64,000 bases of DNA, from positions 12,995 to 76,994 of the forward strand of contig CAYPZU010000002.1 of NCBI GenBank assembly GCA_964415395.1, written 5' to 3'. The notes under the pieces were generated by a model, which saw only the letters and a program-made list of their open reading frames with translations, was not told the origin of the DNA and ran no database searches. Source of the stretch: CAYPZU01 sp964415395. GTDB lineage: Bacteria > Chlamydiota > Chlamydiia > Chlamydiales > SM23-39. The stretch's first letter is position 1; each line of letters starts with the position of its first letter. This document shows positions 1 through 8,754 of the stretch, piece after piece. Both the position numbers and the translations under genes were made by a program.

Positions 1-3000
1 ATTTCAGCAGGAGCGTCCATGCCCGAACCTCCGTGAATAGCGATTCCTCCAGGACCGGTCGCCGTAAGAGCGATCGTCCCGTCCGAGCCTGTGCCAATCA
101 TATAAAAAGCGGGCGCGCCTGTGGTGATGAAAGCGGGAGCCAGGTTTGCTTGGAGGGAAATATCGGCAGCGGTGACGATCAGATTGCCCGGCATCATCAA
201 TCCCGCCCCAATTCCCGCAGCGCCCGCAGCTCCTCCTACGTTCGGGGATGAATTGATGCTTAAGGCGCCGACTGCCGTGATCGTCGTAGGACCGAAGAAG
301 TTGGTAATATAACTAGGTCCCTGAACGCTCGTTAAAAGATCGATGTCCGCTCCGGCTGACACAGATACAGAGGCCCCGACCCCCTGGGAGTAAATCGCTG
401 CCGCATTCATATCGCCATGGACAAAGATCGAACCCATCGCATCGATTGAGAGGTTTCCGGTTGCCTGGATAGAGCCCTGAGCGCCCACGCCTCGAACCTC
501 GACGTTGCCTCCCGCTTGGATCATCGGAGCGGCTGCATCCGATCGTAGATACGCTGGAGTATTGTTTGCCGTAATCAGGATATCTCCGGTAATCATCGCT
601 GAATTCATCGTCCCTAGCGAATAGACGTAGGCGTTTGAGAGTCCTGAAGTAATGACCAGGTTCCCGCCTGCGGAAAGCGTCAGAGTCGTGTCTGCAAGAA
701 CATATGCCTGCGCATCCGTTGCGACGACCTGAATATTGCCGCCTGCGGTCAGCGAAGCGTCCGCTCCCGCTGAATAGACAAACGCATCGCCCAGTCCAGA
801 AACCACATCGATCGACCCGCTTGCGCCCAGAATCAGGGTGCCTAGCGATTGGAGATAGGCCTGAGTGCCTAATCCTGAACTTTGCAGGGAAATATTCCCT
901 GCTGATGCGCCGATCGAAAGAGCGCCATTGGATTGGATATATCCAGTAGAAGAAATCGCGTTGACGGCAACGCTTCCCATATTCACCGTCAAAGTGCCAA
1001 TTGGGAAATTATTCAAAATATACGCCTGGTTAGTGAGTGCCGCGCTCCCGGTTCCCGTAATACTCAAATTTCCGGCTGCAGCGCCCACTTCAATCCGGCT
1101 GAGTCCCCCCCCGTTGCCTGTGAAAGCGAGATCGCCTACGCCTGTTATCGTAATGCTGCCCCCCATGCTTGTGGAGATCCCGGCAACGGGACCTGCAAAA
1201 GAGGAATCCGCAGTGAATACGCTCGCAGGATTTGTAAACAGAATCGAGATATCATTCCCCGCTCCTATCCCGTTTGTGATAATCCCAGCAGAGGCGCTCA
1301 TTCCAGACCCTGCAGTCAGGGTCATGGCTGTTCCATTGCAAGTGATGTCAATCATTCCACTGCTTGTAGGACCTGCAAAAGGGTTTCCTACGGCAAGTAT
1401 AGCCGACGAACTGGAACCCAACCCTCCGGTGAGGATGATATCCCCCGCATTCGAAATCGTGAGGTTTCCCATTCCTGAAGTGAATGCAGAACTAATGACC
1501 GCCGCGCCGAATCCGCCCGAGCCTCCAAAAAGCTGGATTTCCTGGTTTATATCGAGCGTCACAGAGCCAATCTCGCTTGAAATTCTAGCAAAACTCACAA
1601 CGCCGGTTCCCCCATTCAGATGTAGGTGTCCTCCTGTGGAAGTGATTGAGACATCATGGGTTCCTGCTCCACTTCCTAAAGATCGAACGTCGGTTATCGT
1701 AGACCCTGCGGTCAGAACGATATTTCCAGTCGCATTGATTGTAATGTCATGATTTGCTTCGATAGCGCAGCCGCCTGAAGTCACTGTAAGACTTAAATCT
1801 CCCGTATCGACAACTACGTTCCCCCCCGTAACCGAATCTGTAGAAACAATGACCGCTCCGCTAGTAGAGGCCAACGTAACAACAGGACTAGGAAAAAAGG
1901 CGTTCGGCGCAGCGTTGATGTAGATATTGCCGCTATCTGTTGTCACTGAAACTGCAACCGAAGTAGAAGTGATATCGATATTCGGGGCCTCAAGAGTGAT
2001 CACGTCGATCATAGACGCCGTTGGGGATAGAGCTTGAATATTCCGATGGATCGCAATTTGATTGTCGGCCCTCAGGGTCAGAGTGGTGGGGTCAGGATTC
2101 ATTCCGCCCGACGCCGTCCAGGCAATATCGGCTGACGTGTCGAGAACTGTGATCATGCCCATGCCAAGAGCCCTGGCTCCCGACAAGGTTGCATCGATCG
2201 TCACGTTGTTGCACTCCAGATAGGAAATCAAATCGGATGTTAAGATCGTTGCATCCATCAAGCCGGTAAAATCATAGCTTGTAGGGAGACTCATCATGGG
2301 ACAGACGCCCAATGCGCCTGGCGGGGTGACGCCTACGGTCGTCATCATATTATCAATCGTCACATGGCAGGGGTCTAAAAGAAGCGTTCCCGTCCTTCCG
2401 CAAGGAGCTCCCGTCTCCACCTTTCCCCTTGGAAACATCCCCTTCGGACTGGAAATCTCGACAAAACCTCCGTCGCCTCCCAAGGGGCCTCCTCTAGCCA
2501 AAATCGATCCTTCCGCCAGATTCATCTCTTCGGCCCAAAGAATAACCCGGCCTCCGTTTCCGCTGCCCAAAGAATTCGCCTCGATTTGAGAACGGGGAGC
2601 CGTAAAAATCGCTCTGGGCTGAGAAGGGATTGCCGGGTCTCCCCCGACATGAACCGATCCCCCTCCCCATTCCGAAGAGACGTCGATCGCCGAGCCATCT
2701 GCAAGAACAACCTGGTCTGCATGGAGATGGACATCCCCTTTCGGTGCGCGGATGGAGCCTGACACATAAAGGTTCCCCTTCTCAGCCACTAAAAAAACCT
2801 TCCCCCCCTCTCTTCTCGCCTCAAGAGCGTCGATCTTCCCTTCATGCTGGACAGCCAGCGCGTAAGGGTTGCCCGACGCTTTGAGTTCTGCGGACAATGC
2901 CTCGATCAACCCCTTCTGCTGGATGCCCGCTTCCCTGTCGAGCTGAGTTTGGAGGGGCGCGAGAATAAAGAGCCTCTCTTCGCCCGCTTCCTTCAGCAAA

Positions 3001-3554
3001 ACGGTTTCTCCGCATCCGATCGCGCAAAGCCCCTTGGGAGCGCTGATTTCCCCTCTGTTCTCTACAAATTGCCCGACCAAAACCACATCGCCCTCAAGCG
3101 CAGCGATTTTCCCTTCATTGATCAGATGAGCCTGGCTTCCCTGCCGGAACGCCAGATCTCCCCCTGCGATAAAGTCGTGATTGAGCACATCGAACGTCGA
3201 GGCGATAAACGATCCCGTCTGCATGCATCCGGAGCTGCCGACGATCACGCCGTTCTGGTTGATGAGATAGACTTGGCCGTTCGACTGGAGCGTCCCGAAC
3301 AGCTCGCTTGGATCAGGCGAAACAACGCGGTTCAAGACGGCGCTTTCGGCATTCGGCTGGATGAACTGCGTCGTCTCTCCGAGCCCGATAGAGAAATGGT
3401 TCCATTCGATGATCGCCTTTTCCGAAGCCGTCACTTTCAGGTGCGCGCCCGCCGTTTCAAATCCCGCCTCTCCATATACGACCGCCGGCCCGCTTGGGTT
3501 GGCAATCAAGGCTAAAGGCGATACGAGAAGAACCGCAAAAATACGTCTGTCCAT
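1..3554 (-). CDS. Filamentous haemagglutinin-type TPS exoprotein (partial, C-terminus off the left edge)
   Basis: Reading the reverse strand from the ATG at 3554, the frame stays open to the window edge, at least 1,184 codons. The start MDRRIFAVLLVSPLALIANP is a Sec signal peptide. Residues ~25-140 are a TPS/haemagglutination-activity domain: the run IEWNHFSIGLGETTQFIQP, then VLNRV, then LINQNGVIVG are its hallmark blocks. The rest is Gly/Ser/Thr/Asn-rich with recurring strands such as ANHDITINATGNIVLTAG and AGGNIQVVATDAQ, as expected of a right-handed beta-helix. TPS proteins are known to cross the outer membrane through a TpsB partner and act as adhesins or toxins. No TpsB gene lies in the window. 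A weak SD (AGGTG) precedes the ATG. The family call is firm; substrate, length and any C-terminal toxin cannot be seen. Confidence 0.85.
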   Translation of the reverse strand, partial: MDRRIFAVLLVSPLALIANPSGPAVVYGEAGFETAGAHLKVTASEKAIIEWNHFSIGLGETTQFIQPNAESAVLNRVVSPDPSELFGTLQSNGQVYLINQNGVIVGSSGCMQTGSFIASTFDVLNHDFIAGGDLAFRQGSQAHLINEGKIAALEGDVVLVGQFVENRGEISAPKGLCAIGCGETVLLKEAGEERLFILAPLQTQLDREAGIQQKGLIEALSAELKASGNPYALAVQHEGKIDALEARREGGKVFLVAEKGNLYVSGSIRAPKGDVHLHADQVVLADGSAIDVSSEWGGGSVHVGGDPAIPSQPRAIFTAPRSQIEANSLGSGNGGRVILWAEEMNLAEGSILARGGPLGGDGGFVEISSPKGMFPRGKVETGAPCGRTGTLLLDPCHVTIDNMMTTVGVTPPGALGVCPMMSLPTSYDFTGLMDATILTSDLISYLECNNVTIDATLSGARALGMGMITVLDTSADIAWTASGGMNPDPTTLTLRADNQIAIHRNIQALSPTASMIDVITLEAPNIDITSTSVAVSVTTDSGNIYINAAPNAFFPSPVVTLASTSGAVIVSTDSVTGGNVVVDTGDLSLTVTSGGCAIEANHDITINATGNIVLTAGSTITDVRSLGSGAGTHDVSITSTGGHLHLNGGTGVVSFARISSEIGSVTLDINQEIQLFGGSGGFGAAVISSAFTSGMGNLTISNAGDIILTGGLGSSSSAILAVGNPFAGPTSSGMIDITCNGTAMTLTAGSGMSASAGIITNGIGAGNDISILFTNPASVFTADSSFAGPVAGISTSMGGSITITGVGDLAFTGNGGGLSRIEVGAAAGNLSITGTGSAALTNQAYILNNFPIGTLTVNMGSVAVNAISSTGYIQSNGALSIGASAGNISLQSSGLGTQAYLQSLGTLILGASGSIDVVSGLGDAFVYSAGADASLTAGGNIQVVATDAQAYVLADTTLTLSAGGNLVITSGLSNAYVYSLGTMNSAMITGDILITANNTPAYLRSDAAAPMIQAGGNVEVRGVGAQGSIQATGNLSIDAMGSIFVHGDMNAAAIYSQGVGASVSVSAGADIDLLTSVQGPSYITNFFGPTTITAVGALSINSSPNVGGAAGAAGIGAGLMMPGNLIVTAADISLQANLAPAFITTGAPAFYMIGTGSDGTIALTATGPGGIAIHGGSGMDAPAE

Positions 3555-3629
3555 GCGCACCTGAATGGATTTTAAGTGTGTCTACATAGTATTTTTTGGA
3601 ATGAAAAATAGCAAGCGGAGAGCCCCTCC

Positions 3630-5363
3630 TCAGAAATAATCTTCCTGAGCTGCAATCACACCCTCGGCGACAGCGCTTTCGGCTGCAGCCGGAGGAAAAT
3701 GATCCTCTGCGAATGCCATCGGGGCAGCGACAACGGTTTCTTCCTCGGTCGTCTCGAAAAACTTCCTGAGAGAAACCAATCCGTCGACGCCGGAAGAAAC
3801 AGCGCTCTGGAGAAACCGAACGCCCCTGTGGGGTTGCGATCCGTTCGTGTAAACCGAAAAAAAAGCTCTGTTTAAAGCTTCAAAAAAATCCCGCTCCTCG
3901 AGAAGAGTCAGCTCAGCGCCGAGNNNNNNNNNNAGGACATAAATGAGAAAGTACTTGAGATGGATCGGAAGAAACTCCTGTAAAAACTGAGTCCTCCCCT
4001 CCCCTCCCATCTCGACTCCGAACACTTCTTTTTCCGCATCCCCGATCATCTCTATCAAAGCTTCAGACCACTCTTGAACGCTCCCTTTCATCACTGTGTC
4101 GAAAAGCGGAGAGACGAGAGAGGCGCCTGGAATTTTCATTTTCAGGGCTTTTTTCAAAAGAACTGAATCCAAAACAAGATGCGAGCGCGCTGAAGAAGCT
4201 CCTCCCTGATTCTTCCGATCGTCGTGCAAAGGGTGGATCGCGACCAGATCTTCGTCATCTTCCACCGCCAGATCGGGAAAATCGGAGCGGATCGATTGAA
4301 CGAGATCGGAGTACTGCGTCAATCCGCGCATGAAAATCGAGACGAATTCTCCCGAGTGGGCTGCCATGAAGTCGATCCCATTTTTCAAAGGGGGCGCAAA
4401 AACACGCTCGCTCATCAAGCTTCCCATCCTCTGCACAAAGGAGGGAAAAATCGTTTTCGAAGCGAGCTGCGCCGCCTGGGAGGCCCAAATCCCCGAGCTC
4501 TCGACCGAATAGCGGCTGCAAACCAACTTCACAGCCTGAGGGATCGAAAGAGCAATCCGCTTCTCTTTGAGGCATTTTCGAAGCAGAGGGAGAGAGGATT
4601 GGGAATTATACGCGAGCGCTTGCACAACCGATTTGACCGCGTTGCGCGGCAGATTGATCAAAGCCCCTGCATAAGGGATCGACGAGCGGACGATCACAGC
4701 ATCGAAAACCTCTCCTGCAGCCTGGAATTTCAGCATATTCACCGAGTACGAATCGGACGGCCGCGTCCGGTTGACAAGATCGATTTTCGCTCCGGCCAGC
4801 TTCGTTAATCCAACATATCCCCCCACGATCGTTCCGACCGTTCTTCCTGCATACTCCCCTGCCTGGACAAAATATTCCGCCTGTTTGCTCCTCGTGAAAA
4901 AAGCGGGCAGGACAAGCCCGATCGTAAACAAGGCGATCTGGGGCTTCTTTTTCGCGACGACAGAACCGGCCAGGCCAATCAGGCATACCGCAGGAACGAT
5001 TTGAGGCCCTACCGCATAGCACAAAGAACCCACTACCATTTCCCCTGCGGCAGCCCCGGCGATCGAGCAGGCCGTTTCAGCCGCTGCGCTTTTGACGATC
5101 CGCCCAATGAGACTGTTCGCAAAGGGGCGCATCTTTTCCGCCCGTTCGAGCAGCCCCCTGGCTATCGGTTCGAGCCGATTGGCAAGAGGGATGACCAGGA
5201 TATCGGCGCAATAATTAGATGCGTTTCTAAAGGGTCTATAGAAGAAGAAGGAGATAGCGCTCATAAATGTAAGACATTTTTTTACGCGGAAAAGGTAATC
5301 GAACCGAGGTTTTCGCGCAACGGCTAAAACGATGATCTTGTGAAACTTACGAATGGGCAACAA
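3630..5363 (-). CDS. Hypothetical membrane-associated protein interrupted by an assembly gap
   Basis: About 577 residues; I do not recognise the family. Several hydrophobic stretches (around residues 35-45, 120-135 and 145-165) suggest membrane association. The C-terminus has an acidic, Glu/Ala-rich tail. The ten N at 3924-3933 fall inside the frame, so residues ~477-480 are unknown and the true length is uncertain. The first methionine at 5363 gives a basic N-terminus; Met34 (5264, MSAISFFFYRPF) is an alternative start. It stands alone, back to back with the kinase gene at 5476, and the AT-rich interval between them could hold divergent promoters. Confidence 0.6.
   Translation of the reverse strand: MLPIRKFHKIIVLAVARKPRFDYLFRVKKCLTFMSAISFFFYRPFRNASNYCADILVIPLANRLEPIARGLLERAEKMRPFANSLIGRIVKSAAAETACSIAGAAAGEMVVGSLCYAVGPQIVPAVCLIGLAGSVVAKKKPQIALFTIGLVLPAFFTRSKQAEYFVQAGEYAGRTVGTIVGGYVGLTKLAGAKIDLVNRTRPSDSYSVNMLKFQAAGEVFDAVIVRSSIPYAGALINLPRNAVKSVVQALAYNSQSSLPLLRKCLKEKRIALSIPQAVKLVCSRYSVESSGIWASQAAQLASKTIFPSFVQRMGSLMSERVFAPPLKNGIDFMAAHSGEFVSIFMRGLTQYSDLVQSIRSDFPDLAVEDDEDLVAIHPLHDDRKNQGGASSARSHLVLDSVLLKKALKMKIPGASLVSPLFDTVMKGSVQEWSEALIEMIGDAEKEVFGVEMGGEGRTQFLQEFLPIHLKYFLIYVXXXXLGAELTLLEERDFFEALNRAFFSVYTNGSQPHRGVRFLQSAVSSGVDGLVSLRKFFETTEEETVVAAPMAFAEDHFPPAAAESAVAEGVIAAQEDYF
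3924..3933. other. Assembly gap (10 N)
   Basis: Ten undetermined bases inside the hypothetical gene 3630-5363. The frame is preserved across them, but the real gap size is unknown. Confidence 0.99.
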
Positions 5364-5422
5364 GCCGCCTCATCCCCATATTAGATTTAAAATAATTAAT
5401 ATACATACAAAATTAAACAATA

Positions 5423-5451
5423 TTGTTTTATATGAGTAATTTGCATATAAT
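5423..5451 (+). promoter_or_regulatory. Sigma-66/70-type promoter for the kinase gene
   Basis: TTGTTT at 5423-5428, a 17-base spacer and a perfect TATAAT at 5446-5451 lie 24 bases before the ATG at 5476, in an AT-rich stretch unlike the surrounding coding DNA. Confidence 0.6.
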
Positions 5452-5475
5452 TGTTAAAATTATTACAGAGATATT

Positions 5476-6795
5476 ATGACTCCAGTCAGCTCCGCATCCG
5501 CATCCGCTTGCGCGCAAGAAGAAAAAGAACCTCATTGGATCAACGGAAAAAACCGAAATTTCTCCGTGCGGTCTCCTGCAGGATGCGATTCCCCTTCGGG
5601 CGAATTTACCTATCAAATGACAAGGCGGATCAAGGCGGGAGCCTGCGGCGCTGTCTACCAGGCGGCTGCAAAAGGAAGACACTCTCCTCGAGTCGTGAAA
5701 AAAGACCTTTCCCAGTCTTCCGACGTCTGCTCTGCCGAATGCCGGTTTTTCCGTTCCCTCCGTGGGCAGCCCCATGTTTTGCAGATCCGGGGCGGCGATT
5801 TAAAAAGCAAAATCCTCGCTTTCGATTACATTCCCTCTCCAGACTTAGAGGAAGCGGCCAAGCAAGGATCCCTGCCAACCGCCAGCATCATACTCTGCTG
5901 GAAACAGGCGTTGGAGGCACTCGCTGCCTGCAGAAGACGATCGATGGTCCACCGGGATCTGAAACCTGGAAACGGGATTTTAGAGCCTTCGGGCCTTTTT
6001 ACCCTCATCGACGGAGGACTTGCGGCCGAGCTATCTCCAGGAAGCACGCTCCGAGCTACTGACGCCGTCGGCACCCCCGCATATCAGGCTCCCGAATTTT
6101 GGTTAGGATTGCGCTATGATCATAGCGTAGATCTCTGGTCTCTTGGAGCCATGATCTTCGAACTCTATACCGGCCAGCCCCTATTCGCCTTTAAAGAAGA
6201 CACCTCGACGAATTACGCCCTTCAACAGCTCCAAGAAACCCTGGGGCCCATCCCGCCTGATTTATACGACAAGTCGGCGCCGCTTCAATTTGCGGCGGCC
6301 ACCGACGGAGCCGCGATTACCTTTAACACCCCTGTGACCGCCTCGCTCGATAAACTGTCTTGGCAGAGTCGAATCAGAGAAGCGGCGTCCAAGAGAAAAG
6401 ATAGCGAACAATTAGCCGAGCGGCTCATCGAGCTTTTGTCGGGAATTCTCCAGTTCAAAGATCGCATTTCTCTTGAAAAGGCGTTAACTTCGCCGCTGTT
6501 TGCCTGCATCTTCGATTTCCACATCCAGTCCCCTACCGATTTACCGGAAGAACACCTGCTCGAATTAAGCGCAGGGAAAAGGAGCGCCATCTTTCCCCTT
6601 TGCCGGAGGATTAACGAAACCTGCCTGCATCTTTTCGACCAGAAGAAAGGGGTCAAGGGAGGAGTTTTTAACTACAGATTGGTTCGCCGCGCCAGTGGAA
6701 AAGAAGAACTCCTCGACAAAGGCGCCATAGAGCTGACCTCCAACGCCACGGTCAGAGTCGATCTCACCGCCTCCGCTAAAGTCACCGCGACTTAA
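5476..6795 (+). CDS. Eukaryote-like Ser/Thr (DYRK/CMGC-like) protein kinase
   Basis: 439 residues. The kinase domain spans about residues 45-340. A loose glycine loop IKAGACGAVYQA is followed by VVKK (candidate ATP-binding Lys) and AECRFF (candidate alpha-C Glu). Catalytic loop MVHRDLKPGNGIL is canonical. The DFG position reads IDGG, keeping the metal-binding Asp. The activation segment GTPAYQAPEFWLGLRYDHS and then VDLWSLGAMIFELYTGQPLF resemble eukaryotic DYRK/PRP4 kinases more than bacterial Pkn2-type kinases. About 100 further residues have no recognised domain. There is no signal peptide or membrane segment. A soluble kinase of eukaryotic style in an intracellular bacterium suggests an injected effector; that is inference. 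It has its own promoter upstream. Confidence 0.85.
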   Translation: MTPVSSASASACAQEEKEPHWINGKNRNFSVRSPAGCDSPSGEFTYQMTRRIKAGACGAVYQAAAKGRHSPRVVKKDLSQSSDVCSAECRFFRSLRGQPHVLQIRGGDLKSKILAFDYIPSPDLEEAAKQGSLPTASIILCWKQALEALAACRRRSMVHRDLKPGNGILEPSGLFTLIDGGLAAELSPGSTLRATDAVGTPAYQAPEFWLGLRYDHSVDLWSLGAMIFELYTGQPLFAFKEDTSTNYALQQLQETLGPIPPDLYDKSAPLQFAAATDGAAITFNTPVTASLDKLSWQSRIREAASKRKDSEQLAERLIELLSGILQFKDRISLEKALTSPLFACIFDFHIQSPTDLPEEHLLELSAGKRSAIFPLCRRINETCLHLFDQKKGVKGGVFNYRLVRRASGKEELLDKGAIELTSNATVRVDLTASAKVTAT

Positions 6796-6808
6796 ATCAC
6801 CTATCAAA

Positions 6809-6855
6809 CCAAAGTTACCCCTCCTTCTCTGGTAGGGGTGGCATGACAACTTTGG
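6809..6855 (+). terminator. Inverted repeat after the kinase gene
   Basis: CCAAAGTTACCCCT (6809-6822) can pair with AGGGGT (6834-6839) and AACTTTGG (6848-6855), with an 8-base bulge on the right arm. It follows the stop at 6795. No U tract follows, so termination is only a possibility. Confidence 0.35.
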
Positions 6856-6873
6856 CCTTACATGCATTTTTTT

Positions 6874-6894
6874 CCGCATAGACACTTTATGCGG
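6874..6894 (+). promoter_or_regulatory. Hairpin in the leader of the MYND gene
   Basis: CCGCATA (6874-6880) pairs perfectly with TATGCGG (6888-6894) across a 7-base loop, 46 bases before the chosen start of the MYND protein, with a T-run just upstream. It may be a terminator or leader structure. Confidence 0.3.
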
Positions 6895-6939
6895 CTCTAT
6901 ATTAAACTCTTTGCAAAAAAAAATCGCACAAGGAAAGAT

Positions 6940-7392
6940 ATGGCTGCGGCAGCAAATAACACCTTCGTGTTACAGCATACACAACAGGGCGTTCGTCTAT
7001 CGGATCAGTCCGGCAGACCGCTTCCTCTCGAAGCTCTATTGGCGGAAACTATTCCCCAAAAACCGGGAGAGGCGGATCAAGCATACAAAGAGCGGTTTCA
7101 AACTGCGGTGCGAGCTCGAAAGGAGCTTTCCGTTCGGATACACGATAAAGCCAAGCGCGATGCCGGCACTCGTCCGCTGAGTCTCGACGAACAAGTCAAC
7201 TTATCTTTGAGAGTGTGTGAACTCGCAGCTAAAACTTGCTCCCTGCCGGGCTGCGGCCTCGGCATCAACGCAGACGGCACGACGTTGAGAAAATGCGCTC
7301 GATGCCAAGAGGCCATGTACTGCAGCAGGGAGCACCAAAAGGCTCACTGGAAGCTGCACAAGCCTCATTGCGTCCAAATACAGCCCGAATAA
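6940..7392 (+). CDS. Small MYND-type zinc-finger protein
   Basis: 150 residues from the ATG at 6940, chosen because AAGGAAAG sits just upstream and the frame's earlier start (6862) lies in leader sequence. Residues ~102-146 form a MYND-like finger: a C...C pair (CSLPGC), CARC, then MYCSREHQKAHWKLHK and a final C. The MYND pattern has Cys-Ser-x-x-Cys/His, and here the position is His. MYND fingers bind proline-rich peptides in eukaryotic proteins and are rare in bacteria. The first 100 residues are charged and unassigned. No signal peptide or membrane segment. With the adjacent kinase it suggests a host-directed protein (inference). Confidence 0.75.
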   Translation: MAAAANNTFVLQHTQQGVRLSDQSGRPLPLEALLAETIPQKPGEADQAYKERFQTAVRARKELSVRIHDKAKRDAGTRPLSLDEQVNLSLRVCELAAKTCSLPGCGLGINADGTTLRKCARCQEAMYCSREHQKAHWKLHKPHCVQIQPE

Positions 7393-7495
7393 GAAAAGAC
7401 AAGGCCGAGACCCAAGCCTCTTGCAAAAGAGGTTTTGCGAATGTGAGGGAAGAGCCTCCTTTTCCAATATCCTCTCAGGGTTTATAACCGGGAGT

Positions 7496-8677
7496 ATGGA
7501 ACTCAAGGGAATTCGCTACTTTATCTACGCTCTTTTTACCTACGGGTGGCTTTCGGCCAACATCCCAATGCCCGTGCTCCCCTCGCTAGTGGGGATTTTC
7601 AACACGAGCGAGACGCAAATCAAATTGTCTGTCACCGCCTTTCTCGTCAGCTTCGCCTTCACGCAAATCATCTGGGGATCCCTGTCGGACAAATATGGGC
7701 GAAAGCCCATTCTCATCCTCGGCTTTTGCATCACTGTCTTGGGGGCTCTTTTAGCGGCGTCGGCGCGGAATGTGGAGATTTTCATCCTCGCCCGGTTCAT
7801 CGAAGCGATCGGAATGGGATGCGGCCCTGTGATCGCCCGCTCCACGATCACCGACAGCTTCAGCGGGAAAGAAGTGACCCATGTGATCGCCATGTCGGCC
7901 GTCATCGTGGGGGTAATGCCTTCCGTGGCGCCGATTGTCGGAGATTGGCTCAACACCCTCTTCGACTGGCGGAGCATCTTCATCTTCTTGGCGCTCTACG
8001 GGGCGGTTATGTTGTTCTATTCGATCTCCAAATTGCGCGAGACCCATCAGAGGATCAACCGCCAGCTCGCTATGCGTGAGGTGATCCAATCTTACACCGC
8101 CTGTATTAAACACAAAGCCTATGTCGGCGGGCTTCTCTTGTACGGGATTTACTACGGACTGCAGCTCGGTTATTACACAGCCGCCCCTTTCCTCTTCGTC
8201 GTGAATTTACACTATTCGACCCAAGCCTACGCGTGGCTCATGTCCTTCACTGTCGCGAGCTATATTCTCGGCGCCTATCTATCAAAGCAGCTGATCAAGG
8301 CGCTTGCGCTCAATACGATCATCGTCATTAGCATCGCCGCCAGCGCGGTCGGATTGGTCCTGTTGATCGCTTTCTATCTTTTTTGGCCTCTAAGCGCTTG
8401 GACGATCATCCTTCCGATGGGGATTGTCATCGCCAGTTCCGGCATGATGTCTCCGGCGACCAACACCATTTCAATGTTGGCCTTCACTGAAAATCGAGGC
8501 GCCGCATCAGCCCTCCTCGGCTGCAGCATGGCTGGGTTTTCCGCTCTCTTTTCCGCTGCCATGGCCCTCTTCAGCAACCGCTCCGCCCTCCCTCTCATTG
8601 GAATGCTAACAGTCGTCGTCATCGCAGGCGTCAGCGTCTACATCGCTGCTTTGGCCAAGAGAGACGCTCGAATTTAA
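7496..8677 (+). CDS. MFS exporter, Bcr/CflA drug-resistance family
   Basis: About 393 residues from ATG 7496 (MELKGIRYFIY); the longer frame starts at 7421 with unlikely hydrophilic sequence. About twelve hydrophobic segments alternate through the protein. The loop 2-3 signature of the major facilitator superfamily is clear: WGSLSDKYGRKPILILG. The transmembrane 4-5 region (LARFIEAIGMGCGPVIARS) fits the DHA1 Bcr/CflA group, which exports small molecules by proton antiport. Substrate cannot be read from sequence. It is followed by a short hairpin. Confidence 0.85.
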   Translation: MELKGIRYFIYALFTYGWLSANIPMPVLPSLVGIFNTSETQIKLSVTAFLVSFAFTQIIWGSLSDKYGRKPILILGFCITVLGALLAASARNVEIFILARFIEAIGMGCGPVIARSTITDSFSGKEVTHVIAMSAVIVGVMPSVAPIVGDWLNTLFDWRSIFIFLALYGAVMLFYSISKLRETHQRINRQLAMREVIQSYTACIKHKAYVGGLLLYGIYYGLQLGYYTAAPFLFVVNLHYSTQAYAWLMSFTVASYILGAYLSKQLIKALALNTIIVISIAASAVGLVLLIAFYLFWPLSAWTIILPMGIVIASSGMMSPATNTISMLAFTENRGAASALLGCSMAGFSALFSAAMALFSNRSALPLIGMLTVVVIAGVSVYIAALAKRDARI

Positions 8678-8697
8678 ACACCCCTCCCCAGCAGACT

Positions 8698-8716
8698 GCT
8701 CCCCAACATGGGGAGC
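8698..8716 (+). terminator. Hairpin after the MFS gene
   Basis: GCTCCCC-AACAT-GGGGAGC is a perfect 7-bp stem 21 bases after the stop. Only a weak T-rich tail follows. Confidence 0.4.
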
Positions 8717-8754
8717 TTCTAAATAAATTCACTCTCCTGTACAAGAAGGAAGTT

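Noticed and set aside
865..1752. 295-codon forward open frame rich in Pro/Ala/Val, and the overlapping frame 933-1478
   Set aside because: It is the antisense of the Gly/Ser/Thr-rich beta-helix region of the exoprotein; no SD, no domain.
7421..7495. Upstream start for the MFS exporter
   Set aside because: The added 25 residues are polar and Cys-rich and do not fit the family; Met at 7496 begins directly before the first membrane span.
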